64,000 nucleotides of DNA from Halobaculum limi (GTDB taxonomy: Archaea; Halobacteriota; Halobacteria; Halobacteriales; Haloferacaceae): the NCBI RefSeq assembly GCF_029490015.1, contig NZ_CP120468.1:2790001-2854000 (forward strand), given 5' to 3'. Below, one piece after another: positions 26,408-35,888 of this stretch (the first letter of the stretch is position 1; every line of letters begins with the position of its first letter). A model generated the notes under the pieces. The model had not been told where the DNA came from. It saw only the letters and a program-made list of their open reading frames with translations, and made no database searches. A program made the translations under genes and the position numbers.

Positions 26408-27331
26408 CTACGGTACTGTCTCGTCTTCTCGCGCCGCCGTCCGCCGGATCAGCGCCGCCACGTCCGCGTCGAACCCGTCGCGATACTTCCCCGCGGCGTC
26501 GACGGTCGGCCGCGCGTTCGTCTCCGAGACGACCAGTCGCTCGTCCGTCTCCAACAGGTCCACTCCCGCCAGCGACAGCCCCAGCGTCGACGCCGCTTGC
26601 TCTGCGAGGTTCCGCGCCGCCGGGCCGAGGTCGACCCCCTCCGCGACCGCGCCCCGGTGGACGTTGTGTTTCCACTTGCCCGCCGCGAGGTCCGCTTCGG
26701 GGAGGCGACGCTCGACCGCGCCCACGTACTCGCCGTCGACGACCATCACGCGGTAGTCGGTCGCCTCCGGCAGGAACTCCTGGAGGAGATAGGACTTGTC
26801 GCCCGTCGCGCGGTAGTCGTGGACCAAATCGAGGTAGTCTGTCACACCGAGGAGCGTGTCCGGGTCGGTCGCCTTCGCGACGCCGACGCCGCGGGTCGCG
26901 GAGTTGGGCTTCACGACGAGCGGATAGCCGATCTCCTCGGCGGCGGCGAGCACTGCGTCGTCGTCCGCGGGGTTCGACACCATCTGCGTGTCGGGCACGG
27001 GAACCCCGGCGTCCGCGAGACGGGCGAGCGCTCCGGCCTTGTTGCGCGAGGCGAGAATCGCCTCGCGACTGTTCACCCACGGCACGTCGAGGTGCGCGTC
27101 GACCACCGCGCCTTCCATCAGTCTGGAGGGGTACACCCAGCCCACGTCGAAGCCAGCGAACTCGTCGGGCGGGTCGCCGTCCGCTCCTTCGATGGGGAGC
27201 GTCCGCCCGTCGCAGTCGACGTGGCTGACCGCGATGCCGTGCGGCGCGAGGCGGTCACGGAGTCGCTCGAACGTCTCCGACTCGGTCGTGACCGCGAGGC
27301 GGAGGTCGGGGTCGGGTGGAACCGCCGTCAT
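26408..27331 (-). CDS. RimK-like ATP-grasp ligase
   Basis: A 307-residue ATP-grasp protein starting MTAVPPDPDLRLAVTT at 27,331 (an earlier in-frame ATG would add 18 residues). It shows the usual order: NSREAILASRNKAGALARLADAGVPVPDT, the ATP-grasp PLVVKPNSATRGVGV loop, LLQEFLPEATDYRVMVV, and the metal-binding SETNARPTV end. RimK/LysX/MptN/CofF relatives add Glu or other amino acids to a protein, to a carrier protein or to a cofactor. Which acceptor is used here cannot be read; there is no lysine biosynthesis or coenzyme F420 gene beside it. Confidence 0.8.
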   Translation of the reverse strand: MTAVPPDPDLRLAVTTESETFERLRDRLAPHGIAVSHVDCDGRTLPIEGADGDPPDEFAGFDVGWVYPSRLMEGAVVDAHLDVPWVNSREAILASRNKAGALARLADAGVPVPDTQMVSNPADDDAVLAAAEEIGYPLVVKPNSATRGVGVAKATDPDTLLGVTDYLDLVHDYRATGDKSYLLQEFLPEATDYRVMVVDGEYVGAVERRLPEADLAAGKWKHNVHRGAVAEGVDLGPAARNLAEQAASTLGLSLAGVDLLETDERLVVSETNARPTVDAAGKYRDGFDADVAALIRRTAAREDETVP

Positions 27332-27398
27332 CGTTGTCTCCGACCTCGGGCGCACGGGGGTTATCGGTTCGGTTCGTCGCCGCACCGCGCGTCCGGAA

Positions 27399-27845
27399 CT
27401 ACGCGGTCATCGTCTCCGGGAGCGCACCCACCTGCGCCAAGATGCCGAGCATATCGTAGTACCACCATCCCTCGGATATCGTCTCACCGTCTCGCTGGTA
27501 GACGGTGACGCCCTCCCACTCGACCGTCTCGTGGGTCGGTCCGATGCCGAAGGCGGTCATCTCGCCCTTGTTCGTGCCGCTGGCAGTCCACCGGGAGACG
27601 ATTCGGTCGCCGTCGACGAGTGTCTCCTCGACCGAGACGTGGAGGTCGGGGAACGTCTCTCTGACCTCCGTGACCCAGGAGTTGAACTCCTCGACGCCGT
27701 CGTACGTCACGCCCTGCGGGATGTTGTGTACGACCGCGTTCGGCGCGAAGTACGAGTCGGTCCGCTCGAGTTGCCCCTGGTTCCACACCTCCTCGGTGTA
27801 GCGCGCCTGCTGTGCCTCGATCCGTTCGTGTGTCGTGTCGTCCAT
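27399..27845 (-). CDS. SnoaL-like/ester cyclase-family protein
   Basis: A 148-residue protein starting MDDTTHERIEAQQARYTEEV at 27,845 (ATG; the upstream frame looks non-coding). The fold and length match SnoaL-like polyketide cyclases/ester cyclases of the NTF2-like superfamily: HNIPQGVTYDGVEEFNSWV, ETFPDLHVSVEE, VDGDRIVSRWTASGTN and MGILAQVG-like DMLGILAQVG at the end. In archaea such proteins are of unknown substrate; some act as sterol or aromatic ring hydrolases or isomerases. It stands alone on the minus strand after the ATP-grasp gene, with divergent HVO_0476-type gene upstream. Confidence 0.75.
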   Translation of the reverse strand: MDDTTHERIEAQQARYTEEVWNQGQLERTDSYFAPNAVVHNIPQGVTYDGVEEFNSWVTEVRETFPDLHVSVEETLVDGDRIVSRWTASGTNKGEMTAFGIGPTHETVEWEGVTVYQRDGETISEGWWYYDMLGILAQVGALPETMTA

Positions 27846-28006
27846 CTGACTCACCCGATCTGGTCTTCTCCGTGGCCAGTTTTCAACCGTACAGCCGATT
27901 CCAGTCGCGCGCAAAAACGCCGCCCGCACGTCGGTCGACACGCGCTTGGCGGTCGAGTGATCGCCGACCGCGACAGTCGTCCACACGCGGAGCGTCGAAA
28001 GGAGGC

Positions 28007-28013
28007 TTCTTAC
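28007..28013 (+). promoter_or_regulatory. TATA-like element for HVO_0476-type gene
   Basis: TTCTTAC centred about 26 bases before the ATG at 28,036, the spacing of leaderless haloarchaeal promoters. Confidence 0.35.
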
Positions 28014-28035
28014 GGCCCGAGACGGTAGCGAGCGT

Positions 28036-28692
28036 ATGAGCGATCACGATGCGCCTCCCGCGCAGGTGCCGGTCGAGTGCCCGGCCTGCGGCGCGGAGAC
28101 GCCACACGAAGTGCTGAAAGCCGGCGGTCACGCCACCGTGCAGTGTACGGAGTGCGCCCACACGCACAAGGTCGAGGTCCCGGAACCGACGACCGTCGAT
28201 GTCGACGTCGTCGTCTCCCAAGACGGCGAGTCGTACACGACCACCCTCGACGGCGAACCCGAGGAGACGGTCGCCGTCGGCGACGAGTTCGTCGTCGAGA
28301 CGCCCCAGGCCATCCAACAGGTGCGCGTCACCTCCATCGAACTGTCGGGCGACCGCCGCGTCGAGGAGTCCGATCTGGACCACGCTGCCACGGTCTGGAC
28401 GCGCGTCGTCGACAACGTCGCCGTCAACATCACCGTCCACCCGAAGGACGGCCGCCGCGACGAGACGCGCAGTCTGAAGGTGTACGTCCCCGGCGACTTC
28501 GAGTTCGTCGTCGGCGAGACGAAGTCGTTCGGCGACGACGAGATCGAGATCGAAGGCGTACAGGTGCGCGACGAGGCGGGTGACCGCTACCGCCACGAGA
28601 AGTTCGACCACGAGGGCGACATGGTGTACGCGAAAGACGTGAAGCGCGTGTACGCTCGCGACACGAAGACCGCGGCGTGGTCGGCCTGGTAA
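28036..28692 (+). CDS. HVO_0476-family zinc finger protein
   Basis: A 218-residue haloarchaeal protein with an N-terminal zinc ribbon CPACGAETPHEV ... CTECAHTHKVEVP (two CxxC knuckles about residues 15-40), followed by two beta-rich repeats of ~80 residues (VDVDVVVSQDGESY..., EFVVGETKSFGDDEIEIEGVQVR). It is the HVO_0476 family of Haloferax, known by name only; the fold is consistent with a TRAM/OB-like or Elf1-like nucleic acid protein (inference). It has its own leaderless promoter and is followed by a T-tract. Confidence 0.8.
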   Translation: MSDHDAPPAQVPVECPACGAETPHEVLKAGGHATVQCTECAHTHKVEVPEPTTVDVDVVVSQDGESYTTTLDGEPEETVAVGDEFVVETPQAIQQVRVTSIELSGDRRVEESDLDHAATVWTRVVDNVAVNITVHPKDGRRDETRSLKVYVPGDFEFVVGETKSFGDDEIEIEGVQVRDEAGDRYRHEKFDHEGDMVYAKDVKRVYARDTKTAAWSAW

Positions 28693-28750
28693 GGCCCGAA
28701 CTCGGAATCGCCGACCGTCGCTGCCGCGGAACGGCCGGCGACCTGCCGAT

Positions 28751-28760
28751 CGTTTTTGTC
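28751..28760 (+). terminator. T-tract after HVO_0476-type gene
   Basis: CGTTTTTGTC follows the stop at 28,692 by about 60 bases. Haloarchaeal transcripts commonly end in such T-runs. It also lies 60-70 bases before the next gene's start, so a TATA-like promoter role cannot be excluded. Confidence 0.3.
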
Positions 28761-28820
28761 ACTCCTTCGTCACAGTTGCCGTATGCGACTCAGTCACCGA
28801 CCCCCAGGCGGGTGGGTACG

Positions 28821-29906
28821 ATGAGCGAGTGGCGCGTCGCCGACCCCGACGCACGCCTGACAGACCCCGCCGCCGCCGAGCGCCCGCGCGAGACGACGTT
28901 CACAGACGCCGCCGCGCACGCGAACGCGGTGATTCACGAACCCACGTCGCTCCCCGACGACTGCACCGTCGAGACGGTGACGTACCGCCCGGAACAGCCT
29001 CCGGGGCGTCCCGACGGCGTCGACGCCGCCGAGTTGGGGCAGACGCCCTGGAGCGACGGCAACCCCTCCAGCGTCCGCGCGGTCGTCCGCGGCGACGACC
29101 GCGCCCTCCGAGTCAAGCAGTTCCTGTACGACTGGGCACCGCCCGCCGCGAGCGCCGCCCCCCTGTGGCGGACGCCCGATCCGACGCCCGTCCCGTGCGA
29201 GGACGCCGTGGGCTGGCTCGGCACCGACTACGAGGACCGCCGCGGCGCGTGCCTCCAGCGCGAACGCACCCAGATCGAAGCGTCCGTCACCGAGGGGGCG
29301 TTCTCCGACGAGGAACTCGCGGCGCTGCTCCGCGGGTTCGAACCTGCGGCCCCCGAAGCGAGCCGCGGCGTCCGCGAAGCTCCGTTCCACTCGCTCAACT
29401 ACTGGACCCGGTACGCCTGCCGACCGCCGGGTGTCCCGCACGGCCTGTGGGACTACTCTGGCCCGCGACCGTACGACGAGAGCAGGCCCGTCTCACTGTC
29501 CGCGCTCGCAGGGCCGTCGCCACCGGCGGACGTTCGCCCGCTCGTTCCCACCGGCGAGCGATTCGTCTTCGACTCGGCGCTGGCGTTTCCCGACGCCGAC
29601 GCCGTCGAGTGCGTGTTCCGCGCCCGCGAGAACGGCAGCGACCACCTCTGGTTGACCGCCGCTGCCGAGGGAAGCCCACTCGCGCCCGACCTCCCGCCGG
29701 AGCCGGCGGATCAACCGGCGGCCACGCGCGAGCGAATCGACTGCCGTGGGGCCGACGTGTACTACGCCGCGCTCGACGAGGAGTACGGGGCGTGGGAGGC
29801 GATGTGGGAAGAGGACGGCGTCCGGTACGCGGCGTGGGCGGGAGCGTCGCTCGCGCTCGACGGCGAGGCGTTCCGGTCGAGCGTCGACGGCCTGTCGCCG
29901 CCGTAA
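28821..29906 (+). CDS. Unknown haloarchaeal protein, 361 residues
   Basis: A 361-residue acidic protein starting MSEWRVADPDARLTDPAAAER at 28,821. It is soluble (no signal or membrane helix) and Pro/Ala/Glu-rich, with a well-structured middle (VKQFLYDWAPP, SLNYWTRYACRPPGVPHGLWDYSGP) and a C-terminal part (YYAALDEEYGAWEAMWEEDG). I recognise no domain or catalytic motif. Codon use is normal. Upstream is the zinc finger gene, downstream the methyltransferase gene, all on one strand, but gaps of about 130 and 120 bases suggest separate promoters. Confidence 0.65.
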   Translation: MSEWRVADPDARLTDPAAAERPRETTFTDAAAHANAVIHEPTSLPDDCTVETVTYRPEQPPGRPDGVDAAELGQTPWSDGNPSSVRAVVRGDDRALRVKQFLYDWAPPAASAAPLWRTPDPTPVPCEDAVGWLGTDYEDRRGACLQRERTQIEASVTEGAFSDEELAALLRGFEPAAPEASRGVREAPFHSLNYWTRYACRPPGVPHGLWDYSGPRPYDESRPVSLSALAGPSPPADVRPLVPTGERFVFDSALAFPDADAVECVFRARENGSDHLWLTAAAEGSPLAPDLPPEPADQPAATRERIDCRGADVYYAALDEEYGAWEAMWEEDGVRYAAWAGASLALDGEAFRSSVDGLSPP

Positions 29907-29994
29907 CCTGACACAGGTCCCGAGAGTCGGGGCAGAACGCGTGAGCCACCGGTGTCCATCACTGACTGCGCCCACTTCTGCTCGGAGGGATGCG

Positions 29995-30002
29995 TTTTTA
30001 TC
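29995..30002 (+). promoter_or_regulatory. TATA box for the methyltransferase gene
   Basis: TTTTTATC centred about 30 bases before the ATG at 30,029. This fits a leaderless or nearly leaderless transcript. Confidence 0.4.
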
Positions 30003-30028
30003 CCCGCTCTCGAACCCACCGAGAACGA

Positions 30029-30958
30029 ATGCCGACCGACGAGCGCACCGGACTGCAGACCGAAGAGTTGCTTCTCCTCTGGGCCGCACGCCGAACAGGG
30101 GTGCTCGAGGCGTTGCTGTCGACCGCCGGCACGCCCGACGGTGTCGCCGCTGAGACCGACCTTTCGGAGCCGGTCGCCCGACGACTCCTCGCAGCGCTGG
30201 CGGATCTGGGCTTCTTCGAACGCGTCGGCGACGAGTACGAACCGACCAACCGTGCACTCGGGATGCTGGCGAAACGCGACGTGCGCTCCATCGGCACTAT
30301 CCCGCACGCCCTCGATGCCGTCGAGGAGTTGATCGGGCTACCGGAGACGCTGGAGACGGGCGTTCCCCCCGAGCGACGAAGCGACTGGGAGGCGAACGCG
30401 TTGGGCGCACACTACGCCACCGACGAGGCAGTCATCCGCGCGTGCGTGACCGAAGCGGTCCGGGCGGCACCAGATGCTGACTCCGTCGTCGACCTGTGCG
30501 GTGCCTCGGGCGTGTACGCCGCCGAGTTCGCCGCCCGCGGTGTCGACGCGACGCTCGTGGAGTCGCCGTCGGCCGTCGAGTTGCTCGGGCGAGTCCACGG
30601 CGACCGCGTCACTCTCCACACCGGAACGCCCGCATCGCTGGAGGCAACGTTCGACATCGCGTTCCTCGGCGACGCGCTCACCGAACTGGACCCCGCAGAG
30701 GCGGAGGCGGCACTCGCCGTCGCCGTCGACTTACTGGCCCCCGAGGGCGTACTCGTCGCCGTCGACACGTTCGACGACGGGACCGGCGGGTCGGCGACGG
30801 TCGCCACCGAGGCACGGGCGCTGGCCGCCGGCCACGGCGGGGCACACGCGACCGAAACGGTGCGTGGGTGGCTGACCGACGCGGGCCTCTCGGACGTGCG
30901 CGTCCGCTCGGTTCCGGGAACCGACCGCCACGCCGCCGTCGGCTACGTGGGTAACTGA
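30029..30958 (+). CDS. Class I SAM-dependent methyltransferase with N-terminal winged helix
   Basis: A 309-residue protein starting MPTDERTGLQTEELLLLWAARRTG at 30,029. Residues 10-85 form the dimerisation winged-helix domain of COMT-like O-methyltransferases (DGVAAETDLSEPVARRLLAALADLGFFERV). Residues 130-309 form the Rossmann methyltransferase domain, with glycine-motif VVDLCGASGVYAAEFA (usual D-x-G-G-G modified to DLCGASG) and the motif II/III region IAFLGDALTELDP. The glycine motif has Ala-Ser in place of Gly-x-Gly. The acceptor substrate is unknown. It is convergent with the ABC permease gene downstream. Confidence 0.7.
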   Translation: MPTDERTGLQTEELLLLWAARRTGVLEALLSTAGTPDGVAAETDLSEPVARRLLAALADLGFFERVGDEYEPTNRALGMLAKRDVRSIGTIPHALDAVEELIGLPETLETGVPPERRSDWEANALGAHYATDEAVIRACVTEAVRAAPDADSVVDLCGASGVYAAEFAARGVDATLVESPSAVELLGRVHGDRVTLHTGTPASLEATFDIAFLGDALTELDPAEAEAALAVAVDLLAPEGVLVAVDTFDDGTGGSATVATEARALAAGHGGAHATETVRGWLTDAGLSDVRVRSVPGTDRHAAVGYVGN

Positions 30959-30990
30959 CCGGCGACAGGCCGCACTCGCGAAAACGACCC

Positions 30991-31944
30991 TTACTCCGAG
31001 CCCACACGCGGATCCAGCGCGGCGTTCACCACGTCTTCGGCGAGCGTGCCGACCACGCCGACGAGCGCGGTTATCAGCGTCGCCGCGAGGATGATCGCCA
31101 CGTCGCGGTCCTGGATGGCCACAAGCGTCACGCGCCCGAAGCCGGGGATGCCCAGCGCTACCTCGACGAGATACACGCCCAGCAAGAGGACGGTCAACAT
31201 GCGGATGGAGAACAGCGACACGAGCGGCGGTCCAGCGTTGCGCAGGACGTGTACGACGACGTGACGGGGCGACCCACCGTTCGCTCGCACCAGTTTCACG
31301 AAGTCGCGAGCGGCGACCGCGGCCGTCTCCGCGGCGGCGTACCGCGCCAGCGTCGCCCCGAGCGTCACCGCGACGACGGTCGCCGCGATGACGAGGACTG
31401 TCAGGTTCGACCCCTCGAACGTCCCCAGTTCGGGACTCCACGACACGAGGACGCCCGCCTTCGCCGCCGCCGCCAGCGCCAGCGCCTCCGCGAGCAGGAA
31501 CGCGGGAAACGCGGCCCCGAGGTGGCCGAACGCGTCGGCCGTGCGCCCGGCCCACCCCTTCACCAGCGACGAGGCGAGGCCACCCGCGACGCCGAGGACG
31601 CCGGCGACAGCGACACCGGGGACGAGGTACGCGGCGGTCTTGGTCACCGCCGCCGCGATGATCGGATTCACTGGCGCGTCACGGACGAACGACCGACCGA
31701 AGTCGAACGTGAGGTACTCCGTCATCCAGAGGACGTACCGCTGGAGCAACGGTTCGTCGTAGTTCATCTGCGCGTAGTACTGCGCTTTCACCGCCTGCGC
31801 CTCGTCGGGCGGGAGCCCCCACATCAGGATGTTCACGTTCGGATCGGGCGCGGCCGCGAACGCGAGGAACGTCGCCGTGACGACGAGCCAAACGACGAAC
31901 AGCGACCAGAGGAGTCGACGCGCGAGGAACGCACGACGACTCAC
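30991..31944 (-). CDS. dppB: Dipeptide/oligopeptide ABC transporter permease, DppB type
   Basis: A 317-residue permease with six helices, starting with GTG at 31,944 (VSRRAFLARRLLWSLFVV); the longer open frame upstream is antisense to dppC and ignored. The EAA-type loop is RDFVKLVRANGGSPRHVV and the end VTLVAIQDRDVAIILAATL is family-typical. With DppC it forms the membrane channel that imports peptides or nickel-like ligands. Oddly, it is transcribed away from dppC-dppD-dppF instead of preceding dppC, and no substrate-binding protein gene is close by. Confidence 0.85.
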   Translation of the reverse strand: MSRRAFLARRLLWSLFVVWLVVTATFLAFAAAPDPNVNILMWGLPPDEAQAVKAQYYAQMNYDEPLLQRYVLWMTEYLTFDFGRSFVRDAPVNPIIAAAVTKTAAYLVPGVAVAGVLGVAGGLASSLVKGWAGRTADAFGHLGAAFPAFLLAEALALAAAAKAGVLVSWSPELGTFEGSNLTVLVIAATVVAVTLGATLARYAAAETAAVAARDFVKLVRANGGSPRHVVVHVLRNAGPPLVSLFSIRMLTVLLLGVYLVEVALGIPGFGRVTLVAIQDRDVAIILAATLITALVGVVGTLAEDVVNAALDPRVGSE

Positions 31945-32217
31945 GGCTGCCCACCTCGGCGCGGGGACGAGACGGGGTCCACGGCCGTCCGACGCGAGTG
32001 GAGGGGAACGGACGACCGCGGCGAACTGCGTCGATGCACACCGATGGGTTGCCGACCCTGGCCACATAACCGTATCCGTCGCTGTGACGTAGATTTCACC
32101 TTCCGGTAGCCCTTTTGTCACCGAGTCGGTGGTCGCTTGCGTGTCTCGACTCACCGCCCCGCTCCCGGTGACCCTCACTACGCCCTCTTCCGACCGCATC
32201 GCGGTGGTGACGCCACC
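31945..32217. promoter_or_regulatory. Divergent promoter region of the dpp locus
   Basis: A 273-base region between the starts of dppB (minus) and dppC (plus). It contains less GC-rich patches (cacataaccgtatccg near 32,063 and ccttttgtcaccg near 32,110), candidate TATA elements. I see no trace of a substrate-binding protein gene in any frame. The upstream end of dppC has a shadow coding frame, so the precise start of dppC is uncertain. Confidence 0.4.
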
Positions 32218-33426
32218 GTGAGCGACACCCACGACTCGCTGGCCGACGGCGACCGCTTCAGCGTCGACGACGCCGCGAGCGAGCGACTCGTCGAACGCGT
32301 CCCCCTCTCCCGCCGGTCGCTCGGCGTCCTCGCGGCGTGGGCGGTCCTCGTCGCCGCCGCCGTCTGGGAGCACACAGTCACGCCCGAGGGTCTGGTCCCG
32401 TTCTGGGGGTTCGCCACGAGTCCGTTGGAGTACCTCTACTACGCGTCGCTCGTCGTCGTGGTCGCGGCGCTGGTCGTACCGCTGTACGGCCGCCCCGACC
32501 TCCGACAGCGGTACTGGCGACGCCTCCGGCGCGACCCCGTCGGCGTCCTCGCACTCGCGTTCCTCCTCGTCGTCTGGTACGCCGCCACGTTCGGCAAGGC
32601 GACGCTCGCGTTCTTCGGCATCGAGTCGGACGAGGGCATCCGCGGCGGCGTCCCCCTCGCCCAACCGCCCGCGTGGGAGTCGGTCCGACTGGGGCCAGGC
32701 GTCCCCTACTGTTACGGGCCGACCGCGGAGGGACTGTGCCAAGGCACGTGGCGCTTCCCGTTGGGGACGACCGTGAACGGACAGGGCACCGTCACCCTCG
32801 CCGTCGAGGGGGCGACCGTCGCCGTGCAGGTGTCGCTCGTGACGGCCGCGCTCATCGTTCCCGTCGCCGTCGCCGTCGGCACTGTCGCAGCATACTACGG
32901 CGGGCGCGTCGACAGCGTGCTGATGCGGTACATCGACGTGCAGCGAGTCGTCCCGGCGGTGTTTCTCGTCGTCCTCATCCAGCAGTCGTTCGAGCGGAGC
33001 CTCCTCGGTATCGTCCTCGTGTTCGGCCTGTTCGACTGGGACGGCACGGCTCGCCTCGTCAGGAGCGCCGCGAGCAGTCACGTCGATGCCGGCTACGTCC
33101 GCGCGGCGAAAGACGCCGGCATGAGCGACCTCGCGATCATCCGAACGCACGTCGTCCCGAACGTCTCCGACACCGTCGTCTCCGCCGTCGCCGACCGGAT
33201 GCCGATGCTGGTCCTCGTCGAGGCGGGCGTCGCGTACCTCGGCTTCACCAACCCGCTCGCGCAGTCGTGGGGGTCGACCATCGCCATCGGCTTCAGGGAC
33301 TTCCCCACCTTCTGGTGGACGCTGACGTTCACCGCGATTCCGCTCGTGTTGACCGTCGCCGCGATGTCTGTCCTCGGGGCGACGCTTCGTGACGTCCTCG
33401 ACCCGAAGGCGGAGGTGGGTGCGTGA
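32218..33426 (+). CDS. dppC: Dipeptide/oligopeptide ABC transporter permease, DppC type
   Basis: A 402-residue permease starting at GTG 32,218 ([14 protein letters not shown]). It is longer than usual for DppC (about 300): an N-terminal helix pair, a polar outside domain of some 60 residues ([21 protein letters not shown]), then the permease core with [17 protein letters not shown], the EAA-loop equivalent. It pairs with DppB in the membrane. The stop overlaps the next gene's GTG by four bases (GTGA), so dppC, dppD and dppF form one coupled operon. Confidence 0.85.
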   Translation: MSDTHDSLADGDRFSVDDAASERLVERVPLSRRSLGVLAAWAVLVAAAVWEHTVTPEGLVPFWGFATSPLEYLYYASLVVVVAALVVPLYGRPDLRQRYWRRLRRDPVGVLALAFLLVVWYAATFGKATLAFFGIESDEGIRGGVPLAQPPAWESVRLGPGVPYCYGPTAEGLCQGTWRFPLGTTVNGQGTVTLAVEGATVAVQVSLVTAALIVPVAVAVGTVAAYYGGRVDSVLMRYIDVQRVVPAVFLVVLIQQSFERSLLGIVLVFGLFDWDGTARLVRSAASSHVDAGYVRAAKDAGMSDLAIIRTHVVPNVSDTVVSAVADRMPMLVLVEAGVAYLGFTNPLAQSWGSTIAIGFRDFPTFWWTLTFTAIPLVLTVAAMSVLGATLRDVLDPKAEVGA

Positions 33427-34520
33427 GCGAACGCTCGCGCGGCGACCGTGGCGGCGCGGACGGCGACCCGCTCCTGTCGGTGCGCGACCTGCGGACGCAG
33501 TTCCCGACGCCCGAGGGAACAGTCCGTGCGGTCGACGGTGTCTCCTTCGACGTGCACGCCGGGGAGACGGTGTGTGTCGTCGGCGAGTCCGGGTCGGGCA
33601 AGACCGTCACCTGCGAGTCGATCACCCGCCTCGTGGACGCGCCCGGCGAGATCGTCGGCGGCGAGGTCCGCTTCGACGACCGCGACCTCACGACGTTCGG
33701 CGAGGCGGACCTGCGCTCGGTGCGTGGAAGTCGAATCGCGTACGTGTTCCAGGACCCCCAACGCGCGCTCGACCCGGTGTACACCGTCGGCGAGCAGGTC
33801 GCCGAGGTCGTCGGCTACCACGACGACGTCGGCGACGCCGACGCGTGGGACCGCGCGGTCGACGCGCTCGACCGGGTGGGCATCCCCAACGCCGCTGACC
33901 GCGCCGACGACTACCCACACCAGTTCTCCGGCGGGATGAAACAGCGCGTCGCCATCGCGATGGCACTCGCGGGCGACCCCGACCTGCTGGTCGCCGACGA
34001 ACCGACCACCGCGCTCGACGTGACGACGCAGGCGCAGATCCTCGGCCTGTTCGCGGACCTGAGCGCGGAGTCGGACCTCGCGACGCTGTACGTCACCCAC
34101 GACCTCGGCGTCGTCGCCGGCATCGCCGACCGCGTCGTCGTGATGTACGGCGGAAAGGTGATGGAGCGCGGGAGCGTGACCGACGTGTTCGAGCAACCGG
34201 CGCATCCGTACACTCGCGCGCTGTTGCGGTCGCTCCCGAGTCGTGCGGACCCCGAACGGATCGGCGGAGCACCGCCGAACCTCCTCGATCCACCGGATGG
34301 CTGTCGCTTCCACCCGCGGTGTCCGCACGCGGTGGGTGCGTGCGAGACGGGCGACCAGCCGCCGCTGTACGACGCCGCCGTCGGCGGGGAGGCTGCGTGC
34401 GTCTTCCACGACGGCGTTCGCGACCCGAGCGTCATCGACCGGGAGGGTGACGACAGCGACGGAGGAGACGAACCCGACGAGTCGGACGACGCTGCGCGAC
34501 CTCCGGGGGGCGATCGATGA
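33423..34520 (+). CDS. dppD: Dipeptide/oligopeptide ABC transporter ATPase, DppD type
   Basis: A 365-residue ABC ATPase starting at GTG 33,423, which overlaps the dppC stop. It has Walker A GESGSGKT, signature FSGGMKQRV, Walker [10 protein letters not shown] and H-loop VTHDLGVV. After about residue 270 it has the oligopeptide ABC C-terminal domain, [20 protein letters not shown], with four cysteines; in some bacteria these bind an iron-sulfur cluster. An acidic tail follows. It powers uptake with DppF, and its stop overlaps the dppF ATG. Confidence 0.9.
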   Translation: MSERSRGDRGGADGDPLLSVRDLRTQFPTPEGTVRAVDGVSFDVHAGETVCVVGESGSGKTVTCESITRLVDAPGEIVGGEVRFDDRDLTTFGEADLRSVRGSRIAYVFQDPQRALDPVYTVGEQVAEVVGYHDDVGDADAWDRAVDALDRVGIPNAADRADDYPHQFSGGMKQRVAIAMALAGDPDLLVADEPTTALDVTTQAQILGLFADLSAESDLATLYVTHDLGVVAGIADRVVVMYGGKVMERGSVTDVFEQPAHPYTRALLRSLPSRADPERIGGAPPNLLDPPDGCRFHPRCPHAVGACETGDQPPLYDAAVGGEAACVFHDGVRDPSVIDREGDDSDGGDEPDESDDAARPPGGDR

Positions 34521-35788
34521 GCGACGACGAACCGTTGGTCGTCGTCGAGGATCTGACGCGGCACTACCCCGTCCGCTCGGGGGTTCTCGGTCGACAGACC
34601 GGGTCGATTCGAGCCGTCGACGGCGTCTCGTTCACCGTCGACCGCGGGGAGGCGCTCGGCCTCGTCGGCGAGTCCGGGTGTGGGAAGTCGACGGTCGCGG
34701 AGACGCTCGTCCACCTCGACGACCCGACCAGCGGGACCGTCCGCTTCGACGGACAGACCGTGACCGGGAACCCCGACGCACTCGCGGACCTCCGCCGCCG
34801 GACGGCGACCGTGTTTCAGGACCCCGCCGACAGCCTCGACCCGCGGATGCCGGTGGGCGAGTCGGCTGCGGAGCCGTTGGCCGTCCACGGCGTCGCCCGC
34901 GAGCGGCGGCGCGAGCGGGTGAAGACGCTGTTCGAGCGCGTCGGTCTCTCGGCCGACCACCGCGAGCGATACCCGCACGAACTCTCAGGCGGCCAACAGC
35001 GACGCGTCAGCGTCGCGCGGGCGCTGGCGCTGGATCCGGAGTTCCTCGTCCTCGACGAACCGACGGCCGCCCTCGACGTGAGCGTGCAGGCGGAGATACT
35101 CGCCCTCTTAGACGACCTCCGCGCGGCGTTCGACCTCTCGATGCTGTTCATCAGCCACGATATGAGCGTGATCCGGCGGGCGTGCGACCGGGTCGCCGTG
35201 ATGTACGCCGGCGAACTCGTCGAGACCGGACCGACGGCCGCGGTGTTGGATGACCCCGACCACCCGTACACGCGGGCGCTGACCGCGGCCGTCCCGACGC
35301 CTGACCCCCGGGCGGGTCGTCCCGAGCACACGCTGACCGGCGCGGTTCCGGATCTTGCGGATCCACCCGACGGCTGTCGGTTCCACACGCGCTGTCCCGA
35401 GGTGATCCCGCCGGAGGGAACCGACTTGACGAGCGAGGAGTACGCCGCGGTCATCGCGTTCCGGGAGGCGGTGGCCGACGACGTCGTCGCCGTCGAGCGA
35501 CGCGGCGGCGACACAGACGGGACCGCCGCGGCGATACGGGAGGAGTACGACCTGCCGGATCCCGACGGCGAGGCGGGCGACGCGCTCTCGACGGCAGTGG
35601 AGGCGGCGGCCGATGGGGATACGGACCGCGCGCTTGCGGCGCTTCGTGGGTCGTTCGACTCCGTGTGCGTTCGGGAGTCGCCCGAGCGAGCAGACACCGA
35701 TCGCTCGGCGGCGTGTCACCTCACCGGCGACCGCGACGAAGCGGGCGATGCGGCGAGTGACGCGACCCCCAACACCCACTCGACTTGA
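34517..35788 (+). CDS. dppF: Dipeptide/oligopeptide ABC transporter ATPase, DppF type
   Basis: A 423-residue ABC ATPase; the ATG at 34,517 overlaps the dppD stop (ATGA). It has Walker [10 protein letters not shown], signature LSGGQQRRV and Walker [11 protein letters not shown]. The oligopeptide domain [15 protein letters not shown] follows at about residue 275, and then a C-terminal part of about 100 residues, acidic and largely helical, containing further cysteines (SVCVRES, RSAACHL). It is longer than the usual 320-340 residues because of this tail. It is the last gene of the dppC-D-F unit. Confidence 0.9.
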   Translation: MSDDEPLVVVEDLTRHYPVRSGVLGRQTGSIRAVDGVSFTVDRGEALGLVGESGCGKSTVAETLVHLDDPTSGTVRFDGQTVTGNPDALADLRRRTATVFQDPADSLDPRMPVGESAAEPLAVHGVARERRRERVKTLFERVGLSADHRERYPHELSGGQQRRVSVARALALDPEFLVLDEPTAALDVSVQAEILALLDDLRAAFDLSMLFISHDMSVIRRACDRVAVMYAGELVETGPTAAVLDDPDHPYTRALTAAVPTPDPRAGRPEHTLTGAVPDLADPPDGCRFHTRCPEVIPPEGTDLTSEEYAAVIAFREAVADDVVAVERRGGDTDGTAAAIREEYDLPDPDGEAGDALSTAVEAAADGDTDRALAALRGSFDSVCVRESPERADTDRSAACHLTGDRDEAGDAASDATPNTHST

Positions 35789-35888
35789 GCGGTCCCCGGT
35801 CTCAGGGGCCGGAGCGTCCATAGACTTGACAGCGCCGTGTCGCTCCCCCGAGCGTACAGTTCATTACGCGCCGTCCCGACGCTCGGAT

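Noticed and set aside
31945-33150. N-terminal extension of dppB to 33,150
   Set aside because: It is antisense to dppC; the GTG at 31,944 gives the usual DppB N-terminus.
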